Shown here: positions 34,083 to 44,950 of the stretch, in pieces
Layout: every line of letters begins with the position of its first letter
How positions within the stretch are numbered: the stretch's first letter is position 1
Source of the DNA: Atopsyche davidsoni
Lineage: Eukaryota; Arthropoda; Insecta; Trichoptera; Hydrobiosidae
Reading direction: 5' to 3'
Assembly (NCBI GenBank): GCA_022113835.1
Contig: JAILWY010000024.1
Span: 3,972,501-4,036,500, forward strand
DNA: 64,000 nt
Translations under genes and position numbers: made by a program
The notes under the pieces: generated by a model
The model's input: the letters and a program-made list of their open reading frames with translations, nothing else
Told to the model about the DNA's origin: nothing
Database searches by the model: none

Positions 34083-36350
34083 TATATATATAATTTAAAT
34101 ATCTACAATAAGCACACGATCTTTTTGTGTAGCCAATGATGAAACACCTTTCACATTCCGACAATAGCATTAATTTTAGTTACACGTGTATTTTCAATTT
34201 ATCAACATAATTCTATGAGATAGCTCATCGTGAATGTGTTATAAATTTCACGACTCAGAGCTCAGGCGTCCCGAATGCGATTACAATCGCAAAGAAGGAA
34301 TATTCTTAACCGTGACTTGTCGAAAAAGTCAAATCGTCGTTATCGTGAATAAATTAATCAAGCATTCAATATTTTTTTCAACAGTATCACCCAACAAAAG
34401 GAGACAATAGAAAACAATGTTGATTTTATTACTGAAGAGTCTGATTGACCACATACCTTGAAGCAGACTCCATTCGTGCCAAGGCACCGGTGCATAAATC
34501 TTACGATGGACTCACAGATATATATGTTGTTTATTATTGTATACGTAAAAAAATAATGCGTGGTACATGCTTACAGTATTATGAATAAATAATGATTGTA
34601 TATTTTTAAAAGGATTGAGCGAGCCCACGCCACGAATACCGAAACAATGGCCGCAATTATTTACATAGTATACATATATATATTTTTTTTAACAAGGAAG
34701 CATTTCCAAATTGGCAATTTCCTCTTTTGTTATTGTGACGATGTCATCGGGTCGGAATTAAAAAGCGGCTCTCGAAACCTACGTGGGAGATCTCCGCCCT
34801 CTTGAACTACCTTAGAGTGCTTTTGGCAGCCGTTGCTTTGCGCTATTTTGCTACGTTTTTTTTTTTTTTTTAATTTTGAAAACAACGCTCCGAAGATGCA
34901 CTAGTATCGGCACCGCAACGTCGGAAACGCCACATGAAAATGTCCCCTAATTACATTGCAAAACATTACTCGACTCATGTGTTTTAATCCATGAATAGGA
35001 ACCATTGTATTGACCAGACTAACCTGACTGTGATGGCGCGGAGAAGGTCAGCGAATAGAAAACGAATGGGCTTACGGAAGAGGAAATTGCCAATTGTGCT
35101 TTTCATATCGCGTCTGATATCTATCGCCGAATTATTATCGTATACAGGGTGCTTCAAAACCACCCAGAAGAGACTCGACTCCACGATATATAGTAAATAC
35201 ATTATTTTTTCTTCAGGTGCCTCACTCACTGAACATATCTCCAACGTCAAGTCTTATCAGTTCGGCTGTACTCCCTTCACAAATTATATATATACATATA
35301 TTTTACTTAATTTCCTTTCAATTGTTTCTATTTCACGCTTATTTTGGCAACTGGTCAACAGGCATGACGTGTGGGAAAACATGACGCGCGAGTCATAATA
35401 CCACTTGCTAATTCAACTACGACTCCCGAAAACCCAAATACAAACCGGTGCTGTCCGGTTACTCGACGCATTCAGCACAAAAGCAAGCAGTATCAGTCAT
35501 GCATTGCATTGGGAGACAATACCAAGAGAAAGATACATATTAAATAACTTTTATGCAGATATTTAGATTTCGACGAAATAATATTACTAATAAAAGTTCC
35601 CGAGCACTTTTAACCTTAATTTAATGAAAAATAATGATAAAAATATTTTGTATATTTTTCATATGTAAATAAAAAAAAAAACTTAATAATTTTAATTGAT
35701 TGTGAAAATAACATACTTTGAAATTTAAAATATACTTTTGAAGTAGAAAAAAGATCAACAATAATGTGTTCCAATAGCTTATACTTAACTCACGTTAAAT
35801 GCCATCTTCTTATACGGTTTGTGTCTATTCTAGAGCTGTTAATGGTAAAAAGTCGATTTAAATTAATAAGACAGGTCCAACATAACGGTCACAAAACGAA
35901 ACGGTTTATCCTATAGGTTTTTATGGGGTTTAAAAAAAAAGGTTTTATGGTTTGTTACCGATCTGTCATTATATGCAGTTGAGGGTTAGATTTCGACAGT
36001 AGCGTCCCTTAATATTTTAATCGTGTGACCTTGACATTCGTGGCGACAAATCGCGTCGCGTGTCGGGCGTGAAGTGGCGATCACGTGATAAGAGAAACAC
36101 GCCACGTTTGTCCAGAAAATAATACAAAAAAACTCCACACGATTGGGCCGTAAAAGGGTTGAATGAATCAATTATTTATATGGAAGACTCGTGATAAACG
36201 AAGTCGGAATTGTGTGGGCTTCGTCAACGATACGGGGTAGGTAAAGGGTTATGGCGACAATATTTTTAAAAGTGTCCGCACCCACAAGTGGAATAAGTTA
36301 TTGAATTCAAATGGTCTTGCTACCTAACCTAACCTAACCTTGCATGGTTT
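34083..36350. other. Presumed CCT intron 1, Helitron to repeat
   Basis: No exon is recognised. Near 35146 ACAGGGTGCTTCAAAAC resembles a decayed mariner-type terminus, without a partner. A short telomere-like tract (CCTAACCTAACCTAACCT) lies at about 36323-36340. Confidence 0.4.
36323..36340. repeat. Interstitial telomere-like tract (CCTAA)n
   Basis: Three and a half units of CCTAA, the complement of the insect telomere unit TTAGG. A second tract of about four units lies at 40647-40666. Confidence 0.8.
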
Positions 36351-36714
36351 TACCTGGCGAAATCATGTCATTTAATTAATTTAATTGTCACTTAATTTTT
36401 CTATGTCCAAAGTTGAAAACTATAAATTATATTTATCTATTTTTTATTATTTAATTAACGTCCATTTTCAGGGTAAAATAAAATCTTGAAGATGTCGAAA
36501 AATTTGATAAAATGACGACTTTTCAAAACCAAAGTTTGTTAAAGATTTTTTTTTTTTTAATTTTTAAATTAATAAGACGCACATGGTTTATATTTAATCT
36601 TTTAATTCTAATTGAAAAAAAGACTTTTAAATGTTAAGGATTCTTGGAAAATGTACCAGACAAAACTCCAAATTCCTACACTTCAATCGGAAAAACACAT
36701 ATTTATCATATTAA

Positions 36715-37749
36715 CCCTTTGCGCTCGAGACCGTTTCCGCGCGGACTAATCAGCAACTCGAAGCGTTTCGTATCACTTTCGGTGAATTTTTTACCTCTAA
36801 CTTAAAATGTTCACACACACAAATTGACACATAATTTTTTTAATTTTAATATTTAATGTATATTTACATCTTTACGAAGATAGGTTCGTAAACATAAGTC
36901 TTTGTAATTTTGCTTTGTATGATATTTCATGTAACAATTGCCGAGATGCATGCCCGGCTTTTCGGGACAAGTATCACAAAAGTATGTCGTTTGATGTCTT
37001 TTGCCGGGTTTATTTTTTTGAGAACAGACTTTGTAATCCTTCCTAACTCCTGTTAGAATGTTATGCAGCCTTCCACTTAGGCGGATTTTCGGAATCGCAG
37101 GTTGAAGTGAAGCTCTAGCACGTGTCTGACGAAAATCTCCAGTCAATTGCCGAACTAAGGTTTTCATATACCGCAAGTGATTAAGCGGCTGTTCTCCTCT
37201 CAGCTGTTTAGTGAGATACACATTATCATAATATTATTATATATTATAAAGCAAACAAAATAATGGTACGATAAGTGAATGGAAAGGTTATTGATATTGT
37301 GAGGGAGAAAAAAGTCTATTCTTCAGTGCAATATAAGTTTAAGCAAATAAGGACCCTCAAATGAATGATTACGATAAGAAGTACAAGCAAAAAATATATG
37401 GGTTGATTAGGTACACATCCAGTCATTTTGCCATGGCTGTCAAGGTCGAACTGAGACCAAAAATGCAGTTCGCTTTATGGTGCCGCACTAATCTTGGATA
37501 AGAAATTCTAGCGTAGTTTGAAAGGGGGATAACATGATCTTTGTAAAATTATATGGGCAGTGCTTAGTAACGAACTTTAAAGAACAAGATCACATAAACA
37601 TAAACAAGAAATCACCAGATAAAAAACCATAAATAGTTATCACCGCACATCGAATTTCCGCACCAAGCAAATTGGTGCGGAATCCGCACCTCTCGAGTTG
37701 CGGCATTACATCGTGTGGTGCGGAATCCGCACCTCTCGAGTGCAAAGGG
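36715..37749 (-). mobile_element. piggyBac-type element A, internally deleted
   Basis: It is flanked on both sides by TTAA (36711-36714 and 37750-37753). The terminal inverted repeats are CCCTTTGCGCTCGAGA and CTCGAGTGCAAAGGG. At 1,035 bp it is less than half the size of an autonomous piggyBac. The subterminal right end carries two direct copies of a 24-bp unit (37674-37697 and 37717-37740), each with the palindrome GGTGCGGAATCCGCACC. Confidence 0.93.
36853..37221 (-). pseudogene. piggyBac transposase C-terminal fragment
   Basis: The 122-aa frame ends a piggyBac transposase. GKRHQTTYFCDTCPEKPGMH and the following NCYMKYHTKQNYKDLC form the cysteine/histidine-rich domain that binds the element ends. 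The catalytic DDD domain is missing, so no active enzyme can be made from this copy. Confidence 0.88.
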
Positions 37750-37906
37750 TTAATAGTAAATTTATAAGAAATAAAAATATATTGTGTTCGGAAGAAGGGA
37801 TGTATCTAACTTTTTGCATCTAATTTTTTTGTTATTGGTTCAGTCAATTTTTCGCAAAACGGACTAGAAAATGGTCAAAAAAAACTCGAGTATGGGACTT
37901 AGACCC

Positions 37907-38950
37907 TTAAGAGGTTAAAGCGCTCACAAACAACAATGATTACGATCTCGTGTCTATTTATCTATTCGCACTTGTTAAAATTAAACTAGGCTTTCGAGGA
38001 TAGTGAGTTTAAGTATCAAAGAATTTCTGTGAAATTTTCAGGAAACTGAAACGGGAAATACCTGAAAAGACCGCTCTGGAGACATAAATACATCAAAAAA
38101 AGTAAGTTATATTCTCTACAGCAAGATGGTAGTGAGCTAACAATAATATACAAACCAGTAATTTGAATAATACAGTATTAATTATCGTCTTAAGACATTA
38201 AAAAAAAAAAACACTCGCATCTACCTGGGTTTATGACGTTTGCGGAAAACCCAAAGAAAAACAGTATTCGAGTAAAAAGTATTTTTCGAGTAAGGATGCA
38301 ATTTAAAAAATAAAAACAACCCTGAGAATGTCTCTAATGCCAATGCACCGTGCAGGCTTTACTTCTAGAGTGCAAAACATCAAAATATCGATTCACCACA
38401 CGGACGGTGTTGCAAAACGCTGGAGCGTGACCCAGTCCGCCCCCGAGCTCGCTAGGAATGCCGTTTACCGCGTTTTGAGCCGGAAAATGAGACCGGCTGA
38501 AACCTTCGAAACACCATGCTTAAAATGAATAACCAAGCATTACCAGCGCCGTTACAGGTGGATAAAATCAGGACAGGGGTCGAAGCAAGAACCTTGTCTT
38601 AAAATCTCACCGTGATCTTATTATTTAATTAAAAAAATGATGCGAGAGGTTGAGCTCATGATTGCCATTAAAAGTTCGTTGTACCAGAAATTGAAACGCG
38701 AAGCTTTAAGGCTCCGTGAGCCGGTTCGTTGCCTCCCCCTTCCCAGTCATCCTTCTTAGAAAGCTTACTTCAGAAAGTTAGCGGGTAGAGTGCCTCTTAG
38801 AAAGCTTTTATCAAACGAAATTAAACCTTTTTGCTATGTATATATATATATACATGAATATACGCAAAATTATTGAATAAAAATTACATAATTGAAAACA
38901 TCTTTCATAATTGACTTTCTATTGTTCTCAGAGTACAGATTCGTGTTTTT
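37907..38950. other. Presumed CCT intron 1, unassigned
   Basis: No gene is supported. The segment at 38320-38530 is less AT-rich and has an open frame (66 codons) without family resemblance. A (TA)n tract lies near 38840. Confidence 0.35.
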
Positions 38951-38974
38951 TTTTTCTCATTGGACTGGTGCATA

Positions 38975-39180
38975 ATCAAAGGGCACGCAGTGCATTGCAC
39001 GCGAGCGAGCCGGGAGCCAAGAAGGTGGGTCACCCGGCCGAGCAGAAGTGTGCCAGAGGGCAACGTCCCAGGGGATTGCATCTGCAGCTACGATGGGGCC
39101 AGCACGTACCAGGCGACTGCCAGTGGCGTGCAAAGCTCCACCACCGACACGAAAGACACGCCCGTTTGTATCAACCCTTA
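38975..39180 (+). pseudogene. GC-rich possible coding fragment, unrecognised
   Basis: This block is far richer in G and C than its surroundings. One frame reads VPGDCICSYDGASTYQATAS and on to DTPVCINP, then TAA at 39180, with C or G in most third codon positions. The first half is more gene-like in another frame (ASEPGAKKVGHPAEQKCAR), so a frameshift or splice may separate them. An exon, a decayed gene or a retroposed piece are all possible. I do not recognise it. Confidence 0.3.
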
Positions 39181-39193
39181 AAAAATATATTAA

Positions 39194-39600
39194 AACACCA
39201 AAGGCGGGGGCGGGTACTAGTGCCCGTTTCGCGGACTGCTGCCTGAAGGCGGGGCGCATATTAATACGTTTTTGAACGTGTTCACGCTAAAAGCGGCAGA
39301 AGGTCATTTTATTATTTGGGTTTACAGCTCGAAACGTTTGTTTGGGAAGCGTCAACGTTACATCTACCAATACTGTCCAGTGATTCTGAATAAAGTGACA
39401 ATGAAGAAGCTGAGTGGTCAGAGAATGATAATCCTCCAATTATTGAACAAAGTGGTGTTGTTGTGATGCCAAGTAATCCGCAAAGTGTTTATGAAGTGGT
39501 TCAACTTTTTATAGGAAACGATTTATTTGACTACATGCAAAAGAGTGTATAGACTAGATTTTACGCAGTTTAGTCAATTTGGTTACCCGCCTAAAGTGTG
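39194..39600 (+). mobile_element. piggyBac-type element C, non-autonomous
   Basis: TTAA flanks both ends (39190-39193 and 39601-39604). The ends are inverted repeats of a second family: left ACACCAAAGGCGGGGGCGGG, right ACCCGCCTAAAGTGTG. A similar end, CGCCTTTAGCGTG then TTAA, lies at about 51201-51217. Length is about 407 bp. Confidence 0.75.
39380..39552 (+). pseudogene. piggyBac transposase N-terminal fragment
   Basis: The frame reads SSDSE, stop, SDNEEAEWSENDNPPI, then VVVMPSNPQSVYEVVQLFIG and NDLFDYMQKSV, stop. An acidic N-terminus followed by PSNPQSV...VQLF is typical of the start of the piggyBac transposase domain. It is truncated and carries one internal stop. Confidence 0.7.
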
Positions 39601-39698
39601 TTAAAATAAAATAATAAATACCACATTCCTAGTTTGTGTGAATTTCAGTACGATCGAAAAATAATTACAATAGCTGCTTGAGGTTTTCAGTGCTTCTC

Positions 39699-39729
39699 GT
39701 TTCGGTCCCCGTGCCGAGACCATCTTCAG
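39699..39729 (-). ncRNA. Hammerhead ribozyme-like core
   Basis: The minus strand reads CTGAAGA, a stem (GGTCTC pairing with GGGACC, one G-U pair) with loop GGCAC, then GAAAC. This is the conserved CUGANGA / helix II / GAAAC hammerhead core. Such motifs with very short helix III are known in Penelope-like retroelements. Helices I and III and the cleavage site cannot be assigned securely here. Confidence 0.5.
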
Positions 39730-40646
39730 GCCAAACTTCCATATCAACTCACAACAACCGCTGCCAAAATCTACTAACATCAATAATAGGGTAATTGAAT
39801 TTTCGCGCTAGCGAATTTGGTTTCAATCATCATACGTATTCAAGTATCATTAGCGCGACGAGCTATTTGATAGTCATAGTTCAACTTCAGAAATGTCCTG
39901 AATAATTTCTCCTTACAGCCTGCAAATGTCGATAAAATACCTTTCGGAAAGATCTTGTCTGTATATGGTAGAACTGTGACGGATCTTATCGGGCTTTTCG
40001 CTCTGCAGGGGGTGGGTCCAAGTTAGTGGATTTTCACATTTCTGCGGATTCTTCAAAACGCAAAGAACGGGTCGATGATTAGTGCTGTTGCTTTATATAT
40101 ATTTTTTAATATATAATAAGAAACGGCGTGGCTTCAAATCCGACCTGTGTCGCGAAAACCAATTTAAATATTGTATAATTCAGTGCAACTATTTGAGTAA
40201 ACTTCCGATAAGTTGGTTACGTGACAGATCGATTGTTGACGCGACCCAGTTGGGGAGGCCTTGAAAACAAATCGAACTTATAAAATAAAGTAAACCACAC
40301 AATTAAAATAAACCACCACCAAGACGACGCTGTTGTCCACGGCGGCATGATTCAATTTGTAATACTATATAAATTATATATATGTGTATGTGTAGTGTGT
40401 ATATATATTTTCAAAAACATTTTTACTGGGGTTAAGTGATTATATTTTTAATTTTAATAATTATGCGTTTCAGTTGCGAAACTGGCGAGGGCTGCGTTGG
40501 GTAACAGCCGTAATTTCCAAGAGACATCGCTGGGAAAGCGAAGAAAATTGCGGGCGGTTGCGTCATGGCAGCGTGATGGTGACAGGCGGGCGAGACGATG
40601 AGCAGCCATTTCAGTTAATGTGATTTAATAGGATAATAATTGCCCC

Positions 40647-40666
40647 TAACCTAACCTAACCTAACT
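40647..40666. repeat. Interstitial telomere-like tract (CCTAA)n
   Basis: Four units of CCTAA follow CCC. This is the second such tract within 4.4 kb and is likewise not at a chromosome end. Confidence 0.8.
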
Positions 40667-41416
40667 GCAGCAGCGGAAAATTACATACTTTTACCGACAT
40701 ACACAGCAACGACATGTTGTTCTTACAAATATCTACCGGTGCTACTTTACTATTAAAACATACTATTTTTTATTTTTTTTTACATAAATAAAATAACACA
40801 ACGTGTCATGAATGTTTGATTTATATTTCAGCACAACACACGCTACCCATTTTTCATAGTCCCTTCGTGAATGTCCGTTGTTTTTTTTTTTTGCATTTTT
40901 TATCATCGCTCCACTTAGGGTCGGTTCTCACCGAAACATAAACGTTTATTTTTTAATTGGTATATTAATTTTTTGGCTGTTACTTGATATTATATATCTA
41001 TATATATAAGTGCGTTTTATATTGCTCAGCCTAGTTTTTTGAGATATCTGAAACTTCAAAATTGATTTTGAACAATCGTGCCTCTCTTTCGGTCTATTGA
41101 AATAGATCCAAAGGTTATAAGTAACGGCTAACAGTAGAGCAACCTATATCGGGGCAAGTAATAAATAATCAATAGAACCGCATTTCAAGCTCACAACATG
41201 AGACCGATAGCTTTGGGGAGCAGTTGAAATTCGATAACTTGATACTGAAAAGTACTCTGCTGGGATATTGAAGGGGGTTCAATTTAATGCGAGATCTATC
41301 CCGAAAGATAATATACGAGTCCTCAGAGTCCGTGTGGTTGTTTCTTCGGGAATAATTTAACGTACCTGGGTTTCATTGCATATCATAAACATACAGGTAA
41401 AAAGAAATCCCTAGCG

Positions 41417-41658
41417 CAGGGGTCCTCAACCTTTTTGCATCCAAGTGCACATTTTAGAATGCCGGTCGGGCGGCGGGCACCATTTATTTTTTCAAAAGAA
41501 ATATTATGTTGAATAAATATCAATTTGTGAAAAGAATTATTATTTGGAAAATTACGACGGTAAGATTATTTTCGCTTATGTCGCACAACGACGGCGGGCA
41601 CACGTAAAACGGTCGGCGGGCGCCATGGTGCCCGCGGGCATAGGGTTGGGGACCACTG
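41417..41658. mobile_element. hAT MITE with perfect 8-bp target duplication
   Basis: The inverted ends are CAGGGGTCCTCAACC and GGTTGGGGACCACTG. The flanking 8-mer CCCTAGCG is identical on both sides (41409-41416 and 41659-41666). At 242 bp it has no transposase and must have been mobilised by an autonomous hAT. The inside contains a GC-rich run (GGCGGGCGCCATGGTGCCCG) near the right end. Confidence 0.93.
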
Positions 41659-41666
41659 CCCTAGCG

Positions 41667-42689
41667 AATACGAATATAGCAGCCACCCGTGCACTTATAA
41701 ATATTTGCATCATACGTACAACAAAAGTTTCACACTGATACACCATACAAAGTGTGGCCTCTAAGCACAATTACCATATTATCATCAGTCCAATTCTACG
41801 TGTTTTTGTTATCCACGTGATATAAAATATCGGCAGGCATCAAATGAAGCGATTTAAAAATACCAAAACTATTTCGTTTTCGTTTGGAATCGACATGTTT
41901 TATTTCCGGCATGCTCGGCTGAACACTCTGCTGCGGAAATATACATTTTTTAGACATCGGAAGTGGAAAATTCCTTTTCGTGTTATTAAATAAAGATTAC
42001 GTAGCTCCGAGTTTAGAGTATAAAAAGATCATTTTTGTCATTACTTTCAATTGCACTAAGCACGCATTAATATTAAAAAAATATATTTTTTGTCAAAAAT
42101 ATTGCATATACTTTACACAGTTGTACAAATATACACGTAGAAAAATTCATACGAAAAAAAATCATAAACGAATTTCCAGTTATTTTCATTATTTACACAA
42201 ATCTATTCAGCATATGCGAACAGTTGTGTAATTTGCTCCGAAAATTCTCGTACTTAAAAAAAAAAAAAAAATACATGAGTTGGTGTGTTTTTATTTCATT
42301 GAAATTTTTATTTACTGTTATGTTAATCGAGGCCGAAATATGCAACAAATATTGCTAGGGTGTTTTGGTCAAAAAAACACATTAATTGAAACTCCCAACT
42401 AATTTATTATTCACCAAGGAGACAGTAATTTCAATCGGTTCTAAAAACACAAAAAAAAATAACCTCATTTTAATAACAATGGACGCCAAAACCCACGAAA
42501 ATGCTTCTCGTGTGTCACTGCTTATATTATGCGACATTAAACTAATTTTCAAGACATACGGGTGTTTAGTTATGGACTACCGCTATACCCGCAGGACAAA
42601 TGCAAAATTAAAAGAACTCCTGGTAATGGTAAAAAAAAAAGCGTACGATATCCTATTTCGTGCATATTTTTCGTAATAATAAATACAGT
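41667..42689. other. Presumed CCT intron 1, AT-rich
   Basis: Nothing is recognised except A/T runs. Frames at 41980 and 42386 are AT-rich chance frames. Confidence 0.4.
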
Positions 42690-42850
42690 CTACTCCAGCT
42701 GATTGTCCGGGGATAAATCGAAGGAAAAGAAGGCATAGGAAGAAGGAAACTAAGTGGATTACGACTGGCTCGGGACAAACACTGGTTCAGCGAAATAGTC
42801 ACCAACCGCCACAGAGGAGAGGCACTCGGAGAAGAACGCAGCATCAAACA
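42690..42850 (+). mobile_element. Non-LTR retrotransposon ORF2 C-terminal fragment
   Basis: The plus frame reads LLQLIVRG, stop, IEGKEGIGRRKLSGLRLARD then KHWFSEIVTNRHRGEALGEE. The IEGKRGIGRRK-type wording is typical of the far C-terminus of many insect LINE reverse transcriptase ORFs. It is a short 3' fragment with a stop in frame. The last part resembles the dispersed family L. Confidence 0.65.
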
Positions 42851-43146
42851 TTATTTTGAATGTATTTTTTTTTTATATTCAATCAACATAAAATATCCCG
42901 TTAGTTAGCCAGAAGTTCGAGAAAGTCTTGACTCACACATGCGTAAAATTTATCTGTTTGAATATTAAATCCGATTTTGCTATAAAAAGATTTGAAATAC
43001 CGGATTGCGTTATTACTGATAAAAATAATTTATCAATACTAGTTGCTCGAATAATCGCTTGTCAAGCCACTTTTCAGTAGTAATATCATATATTCATAAA
43101 ACAAACATTTCAAGGACAACCTGGGATATAAATATATATATATATA

Positions 43147-44417
43147 CGGTTTGTGTATTAATTTTTTCGGATTTTCTATGCGATGACGTTAATAGTATTG
43201 ATTTGCATAAGGCTATACTTTAACATTTCATTGTGAAGCGTCATTATTGCGCTTTTGTTTTCAGTATATGTCTTATCGCTAAAGTGTATACAACATTTTT
43301 TTGAGCTCTCAACATGTCAACTTTTGTACCAACAAAACGCAATTTGCGGGAAGCTTTACTTTTCTGTTTCAATTGGAAGAAAAAACCGACTGAAAGTCAC
43401 CGATTGCTGTGTGAAGTTTATGGTGAACATGCTCCATCGCAAAAAACGTCTGAGAACTGGTTTCGACGATTTAACAATGGTGATTTCGATGTGGATGACA
43501 AAGAACGTTCAGGCCAACCTAAAAAATTCGAAGATGAAGAATTAGAGGCATTGCTCGATAAAGACTCGTGTCAAACGCAAGCAGAACTCGCAGAATCATT
43601 GGAAGTTGATTGAGCAACTATTTCAAGACACTTAAAAGCATTGGGAATAATTCAAAAGCAAAGAAATTGGGTGCCACATGAATTGAAGCCGAGAGACGTC
43701 GAAAGGCGATTTTGCATTTCGGAAATGCTGCTTGAACGTCACAAAAAGAAGTCATTTTTGCATCGTATCATCACTGGTGATGAAAAATGGATTCGCTACG
43801 ACAACCTGAAGCGTAAAAACTCATGTGGTAAGCCCGGACATGCATCAACATCGACGGCCAGGCCAAATATTCATGGCGCCAAGGTAATGCTGTGTAGTTG
43901 GTGGGATCAGAAGGGTGTCATCCACTATGAGCTCCTGAAACCAGGTCAAACTATCACGGACGAGCTCTACAAACAACAATTGATGCGTTTGAAGCGAGCA
44001 TTGGCAGAAAAACGTCCAGAATATGCGCGACCAGGCACGAGTGTATAATTTTCCATCATGACAATGCTCGACCACATGTTGCTAAATCGGTTAAAACCTA
44101 TTTGGAAAACAGTGGATGGGAAGTTCTGCCTCACCCGCCTTATAGCCCAGACCTTGCCCCTTCCGACTACCACTTGTTTCAATCGATGCAGAATGCCCTT
44201 TCTGGAATACGCTTCACTTCTGAACAGGGTATCAAAAATTGCCTTGATTCTTTCTTGGCTTCAAAAGACGAACAGTTCTTTTGGGATGGAATCTATAATA
44301 TGCCCGAAAGATGGGAAAAAGTAGTGGCTAGCGATGGACAATACTTTGAATAGAATATATTGTACCATTTTTTTATAATAAAGCTCCAATTTCACGAAAA
44401 AATTAATGCATACACCG
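43147..44417 (+). mobile_element. Mariner element, full length
   Basis: TA dinucleotides flank the element (43145-43146 and 44418-44419). The inverted ends are CGGTTTGTGTATTAATTTTT and its partner ending AATTAATGCATACACCG. Length 1,271 bp is typical of mariner. It is the same family as the deleted copy at 4808-5943 and lies in the opposite orientation. An (AT)n tract of about 60 bp follows the right end. Confidence 0.95.
43314..44353 (+). pseudogene. Mariner transposase with one stop and one frameshift
   Basis: The frame opens at an ATG (MSTFVPTKRNLREALLF) and covers the whole length. A TGA at about 43611 replaces a glutamine- or arginine-type codon just before ATISRHLKA. A frame change lies between about 44035 and 44060, just before the block encoding the second catalytic aspartate (HDNARPHVA). 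TGDEKW carries the first aspartate and [13 protein letters not shown] the third, as in D,D34D mariners. The end [15 protein letters not shown] is the expected C-terminus. Confidence 0.93.
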
Positions 44418-44419
44418 TA

Positions 44420-44420
44420 T

Positions 44421-44462
<42 letters not shown>

Positions 44463-44515
44463 TTATATATATATATATATATCTATAAATATGTACTATA
44501 TATTTTATATATGCA
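44420..44515. repeat. (AT)n microsatellite
   Basis: Alternating A and T tracts are interrupted by a run of T. They adjoin the TA target side of the mariner. Confidence 0.85.
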
Positions 44516-44831
44516 GTTGCTCCAAGCGACTGCCGCTCGAATGCCCGAGTCGGTCACGCCCGAGCACCACGCACTCCGTGCATTATCATACCTCCCGTTG
44601 GAAATGAATAAGTAATGACTAACGCGGCCGACACACAACATAGTCAACAAGTATTCAACAATATATGTGTCGAGAGCACTTAATCAACTGGAAAAATGGC
44701 ACGTATCCCGTAGCCTGGTAGCCCTAGGTCTCCACACGTTTCAAAGCACCGGTCTCTAGGTCCCCCGATGAGACACAAAATTTAAAATGAAGCGACACTT
44801 CAAAACGCTTTAATAAATTATTGATATAAGT

Positions 44832-44950
44832 CAGTGTTTTTTTTTTTAAACCTTACTCGCATGGTCATAGTTTTATTAAGGGCCTAGGGGGGCGTCAGAA
44901 TTTTTTAACTCGCAGATGGCTCGCGTATTCAAAAAGGTTGAAAAACACTG
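44832..44950. mobile_element. Small hAT-like MITE
   Basis: The inverted ends CAGTGTTTTT and AAAAACACTG bound 119 bp, with AAACCTT and AAGGTT just inside. Flanking 8-mers ATATAAGT and ATACATGT agree at six of eight positions, consistent with an aged target duplication. Confidence 0.6.

Larger units (their letters stand above)
36351..37906 (+). repeat. Interspersed repeat family U, copy 1, split by piggyBac
   Basis: The two parts, 36351-36714 and 37750-37906, together align with the reverse complement of 61551-62086. Shared wording includes CTGGCGAAATC, GGACGTTAATTAAATAAT (copy 2 strand differs) and TTTCGCAAAACGGACTAG. Without the insert the copy is about 520 bp. No coding potential or known terminus is seen. 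The class is unknown. Confidence 0.85.
39605..41408. other. Presumed CCT intron 1, unassigned
   Basis: It holds the hammerhead-like motif and a (CCTAA)n tract at 40647. A GC-richer patch at about 40475-40620 is open in more than one frame, with no family I recognise. No exon can be supported. Confidence 0.35.
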
